A stretch of 29,345 nucleotides of DNA from an uncultured Chitinophagaceae bacterium (GTDB taxonomy: Bacteria; Bacteroidota; Bacteroidia; Chitinophagales; Chitinophagaceae), in contig CAMPGG010000005.1 of the NCBI GenBank assembly GCA_946885335.1, positions 1 through 29,345 on the forward strand, given 5' to 3'. The position numbers were made by a program, and so were the translations under genes. The notes beneath the pieces were generated by a model. That model ran no database searches. It was not told where the DNA came from and saw nothing but the letters and a program-made list of their open reading frames with translations. Shown here piece after piece: positions 25,322 through 29,345 of the stretch. Positions within the stretch are counted from its first letter, which is position 1; each line of letters starts with the position of its first letter.

Positions 25322-26110
25322 TTGTCGCCCCTGGTGTTGTATATCATAGCTGGTATTGTTATCGTGCTGCTGCTGATTTATTTTTTCCAGGAGAAATTGA
25401 TCTTTAAACCAGAAGTGCTGAAGCAGGATTTTCAATTTAAATATGACCTGCCATTTAAGGAATTGTATTTTGAAGTAAAGGAAGGTGTTCGCATTAATGC
25501 ACTTCATTTTTCCAGGGAAAAACCTTTGGGATTGATTTTATACCTGCATGGCAATACCCGCAGTATTAAAGGCTGGGCCCGCTATGCAAAGGATTTTTAT
25601 AGGTATGGTTATGATGTTGTTTTGGTTGATTACAGGGGTTTTGGAAAAAGCACCGGAAAGAAAAGTGAAAAGGAAATGTTGTCTGATATTCAATTTGTTT
25701 ATGAATCACTATTGAAAGATTATGCCGAACATCACCTGATTGTTTATGGCAGAAGCATGGGTAGCGGTTTTGCTGCCAAAATAGCTTCGGACAACCATCC
25801 CCGTTACCTGATCCTGGATGCTCCATATTATAATTTTACTTCGGTAGTAAAAAGGTTTTTGCCCATCTTACCACTCAGTTTAGTGTTAAGATACCACCTG
25901 CGTACGGACAAATGGATTCGCCACATCAACTGTCATTGCTATATTATTCATGGTACAAAAGACTGGCTGATACCAATCAGGCATAGTGAAAAATTGCAGC
26001 ACATCAGCCCTTCAAAAATTACCTTAATAAGAATTCATGGCGGTGGTCATAATAACCTCCCCCTTTTTGATGAATACCATAACTTTTTAAGGGATATTCT
26101 GAAATATTAA
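25322..26110 (+). CDS. Membrane-anchored alpha/beta hydrolase, copy 1
   Basis: The 262-residue protein has one N-terminal helix (about 5-21) and an alpha/beta hydrolase domain of the ABHD12/ABHD17/BEM46-like group. The oxyanion segment is YLHGNTRS (74-81), nucleophile S145 in YGRSMGSG (142-149), acid D214 in HGTKDW and base H243 in GGGHNN. The start of the mature part reads YFFQEKLIFKPE (20-31), shared with copy 2 downstream. Substrates in this group include acyl esters and thioesters; none can be assigned here. The start is TTG at 25322 or GTG at 25334; an in-frame TAA lies just upstream and no ATG is available. It follows kup by 42 bp. A weak GC-rich hairpin (26186-26200) lies in the gap after it. 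Confidence 0.85.
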   Translation: MSPLVLYIIAGIVIVLLLIYFFQEKLIFKPEVLKQDFQFKYDLPFKELYFEVKEGVRINALHFSREKPLGLILYLHGNTRSIKGWARYAKDFYRYGYDVVLVDYRGFGKSTGKKSEKEMLSDIQFVYESLLKDYAEHHLIVYGRSMGSGFAAKIASDNHPRYLILDAPYYNFTSVVKRFLPILPLSLVLRYHLRTDKWIRHINCHCYIIHGTKDWLIPIRHSEKLQHISPSKITLIRIHGGGHNNLPLFDEYHNFLRDILKY

Positions 26111-26289
26111 ACCTGGAATAAAACATTTTTTTCAGGACTACTAAAACCATGAATTCAACCAAAATGTGCATTTGAACACTAAAAGACGGGCATTCCCCGT
26201 TTATAATATCGAAAAATGGTAAAAATCCGGGTGGGTGAATAAATTTCACATTCAAAACTTTGCACTAACCAGGATATTTTTAAAACTTG

Positions 26290-26331
26290 CAACTCCTTTT
26301 AAAGAGTTGTTAATGAAGTTGAAATTAACAA
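26290..26331 (+). promoter_or_regulatory. Overlapping, mutually exclusive hairpins upstream of the lipoprotein gene
   Basis: CAACTC (26290-26295) pairs with GAGTTG (26304-26309), and TTGTTAAT (26307-26314) pairs with ATTAACAA (26324-26331). The two stems share 26307-26309, so both cannot form fully at once. They lie 56-97 nt before the ATG at 26387. Neither is followed by a T-run. The remaining part of the 276-bp gap shows no gene. Confidence 0.35.
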
Positions 26332-26386
26332 AGTGGTAGGAATCGAAATAAAAGATGATCCGTCCTATTCATGAAAAAACCAGCAT

Positions 26387-27526
26387 ATGAACCTTAAACT
26401 TTACCCCCTCATTTTTTCACTGTCCATCCTGTTATTTTCAGCCTGTAAATCAGCCAGCAAAAGTTATGATGCAGGTAATTATGATGAAGCAGTGGAACTG
26501 GCCATCAAAAAGATTCAAAAGAATCCTGATAATGGCGAAATGAAATCCATTTTACAAAATGCTTATCGCTATGCTGTTGAAGACAGGGAAAAGCGAATTG
26601 CCCAACTGGCTTCAAACAACAACGAGATGAAATGGGAATGGATTTATAACGAGTATATACATCTTCAAAGGTTGGGTGATGCCATACAAAGGGCACCAGA
26701 AGCCAGGAGGATCATTACTCCTGCAGATTACACATCCTACATCAACACTTATAAAGAAAAAGCGGGTGATGTTCACGTAGAAAAAGGAGTTCAGTGGATG
26801 ACTTATGATGATAAACAATCGTATCGCAAAGCATATAATGAATTCAGAACGGCTTTGAATTTCAAACCGGGCAATGCTGAAGTGCAGCGCCAAATGGAAG
26901 ATGCTTATAATGCTGCCATCCTTCGCATTGCAGTTATTACACCTGAACAACATGTGGGTTACCGTTATACCAGCAATGCGCAGCGCCAGTTTGAAGGAAA
27001 TATTCTTCGTAATCTTCAGCAAAACATCAATAACGAGTTCATAAAGTTTCATTCAACCTACGAAACCAGTTTGCAACCTATTGACCAGGTAATGGAAATT
27101 TATATTGACCGGATGGATATTGGAAGAGCCTATGATGAAAAAAATACAAAAGAGGTTTCTAAGGAAGTTGTGATTAAAGAAATTGTTCATAAAAAAGATT
27201 CAGTTACAAAAGAATACGGTAAGGTGTATGCTAAAATCACCACCGTGCATCGTAAATTAAAATCTGAAGGAAACCTGATCGTTGCCATGCGTGATATGGA
27301 AGGTCGCAGTTTATGGTCAGAAAATGTAAAAGGCATACATACCTGGGAAGCCAGTATGGCAAGTTACACTGGTGATGAAAGAGCGCTATCTGACAGCGAT
27401 AAACAATTGGTTAATCAAAAAGAACCGAAAGTTCCAAATGAAGATGATATCCTGGATGCTATTTACCGCGAGTTAAACAGGGACCTTTTAAGCCAGGTTA
27501 AAAGTTATTTTAACAGAACTTACTAA
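26387..27526 (+). CDS. Lipoprotein with TPR-like N-terminal repeat, function unknown
   Basis: The 379-residue product has a lipoprotein signal (MNLKLYPLIFSLSILLFSAC), with lipobox LFSAC and modified Cys20. Next comes at least one TPR-like helix pair, SYDAGNYDEAVELAIKKIQ (26-44), and a second similar stretch, SYRKAYNEFRTALNFKPGNA (residues about 145-164). The C-terminal half is charged and mixed alpha/beta (EVSKEVVIKEIVHKKDSV segment). I know no named family with this layout; similar TPR lipoproteins are common in Bacteroidota. It is probably at the outer or inner membrane facing the periplasm. It is flanked by two related membrane-anchored hydrolases on the same strand and followed by its own terminator. 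Confidence 0.75.
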   Translation: MNLKLYPLIFSLSILLFSACKSASKSYDAGNYDEAVELAIKKIQKNPDNGEMKSILQNAYRYAVEDREKRIAQLASNNNEMKWEWIYNEYIHLQRLGDAIQRAPEARRIITPADYTSYINTYKEKAGDVHVEKGVQWMTYDDKQSYRKAYNEFRTALNFKPGNAEVQRQMEDAYNAAILRIAVITPEQHVGYRYTSNAQRQFEGNILRNLQQNINNEFIKFHSTYETSLQPIDQVMEIYIDRMDIGRAYDEKNTKEVSKEVVIKEIVHKKDSVTKEYGKVYAKITTVHRKLKSEGNLIVAMRDMEGRSLWSENVKGIHTWEASMASYTGDERALSDSDKQLVNQKEPKVPNEDDILDAIYRELNRDLLSQVKSYFNRTY

Positions 27527-27530
27527 AGAT

Positions 27531-27561
27531 AAAGGGACAGGTTTTTTACTTGTCCCTTTTT
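27531..27561 (+). terminator. Terminator after the lipoprotein gene
   Basis: AAAGGGACA (27531-27539) pairs perfectly with TGTCCCTTT (27551-27559), with extra inner pairs and a T-run following. It lies 5 nt after the stop and 23 nt before the next gene's ATG, so the downstream hydrolase probably depends on read-through or on a promoter overlapping this hairpin. Confidence 0.85.
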
Positions 27562-27583
27562 AATTTCATCTTTGCGGCCTGTT

Positions 27584-28393
27584 ATGAAAAGATTTTTTTC
27601 GAAAAAATTTTTAAAGGGCCTCAAAATATTTTTGGTCATTTATATCCTGGTTGGCGCTGCTCTTTATTTTTTCCAGGAAAAATTATTATTTCATCCGGAG
27701 AAGTTACCAGCCAATTACCGGTTCGAATTCAGTAAACCTTTTAAACAGGTTGATGTTCCACTAGACAATGAAACCATTTTAAGCATCATTCAATTTACTG
27801 TTCCGGACTCATTGAATAAGGGCGTTGTCCTTTATTTTCATGGCAATAAAGGTAACATCAATCGTTATGCGCCATTTGCCGATCATTTCACCCGCAATCA
27901 TTACGAAGTCTGGATGCTGGATTACCCTGGCTTTGGAAAAACAACAGGCAAAATGTCTGAAGAACGCTTGTATTCAGATGCGTTAATATTATACAAGATG
28001 GCCCGCAGCCGGTTTTCAACAGACAGTATTGTTATTTATGGCAAATCCATTGGTACCGGGATTGCCTCCCAGTTGGCCGCTATCCGGGATTGCAGGCAAT
28101 TGATCCTGGAAACACCTTATTACAGTACACAATCTCTTGCCCGGCGTTTATTCCCAATATATCCTTCTTTATTAAGGTATGAAATGAAGACTGCTGATTA
28201 TTTTGAAAAAATAAATGTTCCTGTAACACTTTTACACGGCACTGATGATTGGACAGTGCCTTACAGCGAATCAAAAAAAATAAAAAATAAACATCCACAG
28301 GTAAATTTAATCTCATTCAAGGACGGAGAACATAATAACCTGCATACCTACCCGAAATTTCAACAGGCGATAGATTCGCTGCTTAAGAACTAA
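27584..28393 (+). CDS. Membrane-anchored alpha/beta hydrolase, copy 2
   Basis: This 269-residue protein is a paralogue of the hydrolase at 25322. It has a basic N-terminus (MKRFFSKKFLKG), one membrane helix (about 15-29) and the same juxtamembrane motif FFQEKLLFHPE (29-39). The catalytic set is S155 in YGKSIGTG, D222 in HGTDDW and H250 in DGEHNN, with the oxyanion segment YFHGNKGN. The DYPGFGKTTGKMSE block matches DYRGFGKSTGKKSE of copy 1. I use the ATG at 27584; a TTG four codons earlier is less likely. Its stop codon directly abuts the stop of the opposite-strand oxyR-type gene. Substrate is unknown. Confidence 0.87.
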   Translation: MKRFFSKKFLKGLKIFLVIYILVGAALYFFQEKLLFHPEKLPANYRFEFSKPFKQVDVPLDNETILSIIQFTVPDSLNKGVVLYFHGNKGNINRYAPFADHFTRNHYEVWMLDYPGFGKTTGKMSEERLYSDALILYKMARSRFSTDSIVIYGKSIGTGIASQLAAIRDCRQLILETPYYSTQSLARRLFPIYPSLLRYEMKTADYFEKINVPVTLLHGTDDWTVPYSESKKIKNKHPQVNLISFKDGEHNNLHTYPKFQQAIDSLLKN

Positions 28394-29329
28394 TCATATC
28401 GGAACTACTCTTTTACTCTTGTTTTGTTTGATCTTTTGCGGAACACCGTTTAATATTTCTTTGGTTAGAATATCAACCAATCTCTTTTTTACAAAATCAC
28501 GATGCACTGCCAAACTCACTTCCCGCATGGGAATAGGAGATTTAAAATGGCGTAAACACTGTTCCTGTTTTTTGGTAAAACTGATCGTCGCTATTTCAGG
28601 GATGATGGTGATACCGTCACTGATATCCACCATTCGTCTCAACGTATCAATGCTTCCCGCTTCATATTCAAAACGATGAATAGATTTACTTTCCTTTTGC
28701 AACTCGCATAAGTTCATGATCTGGGACCGGAAGCAATGCCCTTCTTCCAATAGCCAGAGTTTATTGGGATCAATATCTTTTGCCAGTACATATTTCTTTC
28801 CATACATATCATTTTGAGGACTTGCATAAACCATCATCTCCTCATAAAACAAAACATGTTCAGTAATACCTGCCTCCTGCAAGGGCGTAACTAAGATCCC
28901 TGCATCCAATCGCCCATCTTTTAATCTGGTAATGATATTGCCGGTCGTTAATTCAGTTACCACCAGTTTAACATTCTTGTATTTTCGTATAAACTGGTGT
29001 ATAAATAACGGTAACAGGTAAGGTGCAAGTGTTGGAATGATCCCCAATTTTAATTCTCCCGCAATCATCCCTTTGCGTGAATGAACAATGTCTGCGATCA
29101 AAGATTTTTCTGCCAATATTTTTTTGGCCTGGGCAATGATCTCAATACCTGCTTCTGTTGGAATAACCGGCTGCTTGCTCCTGTCAAATAACAATACGCC
29201 CAGTTCATCTTCAAGCTTTTTCAATTGCATACTGAGCGTAGGCTGGGTAACAAAACAATGCTCAGCTGCCTGGGCAAAGTGCCTGTATGTATCAACCGCA
29301 ACCAGGTATTCCAATTGCACAAAAGTCAT
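28394..29329 (-). CDS. oxyR: LysR-type hydrogen peroxide sensor OxyR
   Basis: OxyR is a cytoplasmic LysR-family regulator that switches on peroxide-defence genes (such as katG, ahpC and dps) when H2O2 oxidises a cysteine pair to a disulfide. The 311 residues have an N-terminal winged helix-turn-helix (1-60; LEYLVAVDTYRHFAQAAEH then TQPTLSMQLKKLEDELG) and a substrate-type regulatory domain (about 91-300). The motif EGHCFRSQIMNLC places cysteines at residues 199 and 208, the same spacing and numbering as the redox pair of E. coli OxyR. Start is ATG at 29329. Its promoter lies outside the window. LysR genes are often divergent from a target, which would be just right of 29345. Confidence 0.93.
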   Translation of the reverse strand: MTFVQLEYLVAVDTYRHFAQAAEHCFVTQPTLSMQLKKLEDELGVLLFDRSKQPVIPTEAGIEIIAQAKKILAEKSLIADIVHSRKGMIAGELKLGIIPTLAPYLLPLFIHQFIRKYKNVKLVVTELTTGNIITRLKDGRLDAGILVTPLQEAGITEHVLFYEEMMVYASPQNDMYGKKYVLAKDIDPNKLWLLEEGHCFRSQIMNLCELQKESKSIHRFEYEAGSIDTLRRMVDISDGITIIPEIATISFTKKQEQCLRHFKSPIPMREVSLAVHRDFVKKRLVDILTKEILNGVPQKIKQNKSKRVVPI

Positions 29330-29345
29330 ATAGATTTTATTGATG

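Noticed and set aside
26183..26202. ACGGG-CATTC-CCCGT hairpin as terminator for the first hydrolase.
   Set aside because: Only five base pairs and just two or three T after it on the plus strand; too weak to call.
26612..27052. A 146-residue minus-strand open frame inside the lipoprotein gene.
   Set aside because: Shadow of a coding gene with a good lipobox and normal length; no domain of its own.

Overview
The window looks like core chromosome of a member of the Bacteroidota, most likely the Chitinophagales/Chitinophagaceae. The signs are an AT-rich genome, a C-terminal type IX secretion (T9SS) sorting domain, DUF4293- and DUF6427-like proteins, several carboxypeptidase-regulatory-like secreted proteins, little use of Shine-Dalgarno sequences, and repeated matches to the Bacteroidota promoter form TTTG/TTG - about 17-22 nt - TAnnTTTG. 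I see no phage, plasmid, CRISPR array, transposase or rRNA.

Layout, left to right. (1) 1-1650, minus strand: dnaA followed by tRNA-Ser(GCU) and the 5' part of a probable tRNA-Pro; the two tRNAs have their own well-formed promoter. An AT-rich, gene-free 557 bp stretch follows (1650-2206). (2) 2207-7005, plus strand: an FAD-dependent oxidoreductase, an ABC-2 exporter pair ending in tandem terminators, and a secreted Lys/Glu-rich helical protein with a 16-residue repeat. (3) 7076-9518, minus strand: a small secreted regulatory-like domain protein, a nitronate monooxygenase-like flavoprotein and a sugar-phosphate nucleotidyltransferase. (4) 9755-12562, plus strand: glyA, a DUF4293 membrane protein and a T9SS cargo protein whose start codon lies in a hairpin. 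(5) uvrA (minus), divergent from an ECF-type sigma factor (plus). (6) 16413-23061, minus strand: a secreted protein, a DsbD-type reductant conductor with a separate DsbD-alpha-like protein upstream, purQ, a multi-pass membrane protein and a large secreted protein. (7) 23306-28393, plus strand: a Kup potassium transporter, then two related membrane-anchored alpha/beta hydrolases on either side of a lipoprotein. (8) 28394-29329, minus strand: an OxyR-type LysR regulator with both redox cysteines.

Most genes are housekeeping: replication initiation, nucleotide excision repair, one-carbon and purine metabolism, envelope redox, K+ uptake and peroxide sensing. I found no clear new multi-gene defence or mobile system. 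The best leads are smaller: the DsbD-alpha pair in which only the standalone copy keeps cysteines; a terminator-like hairpin just before dsbD whose arm is repeated at the dsbD start; a palindrome-bounded intergenic element; the paired hydrolases around a lipoprotein; and leader hairpins before the T9SS and lipoprotein genes.
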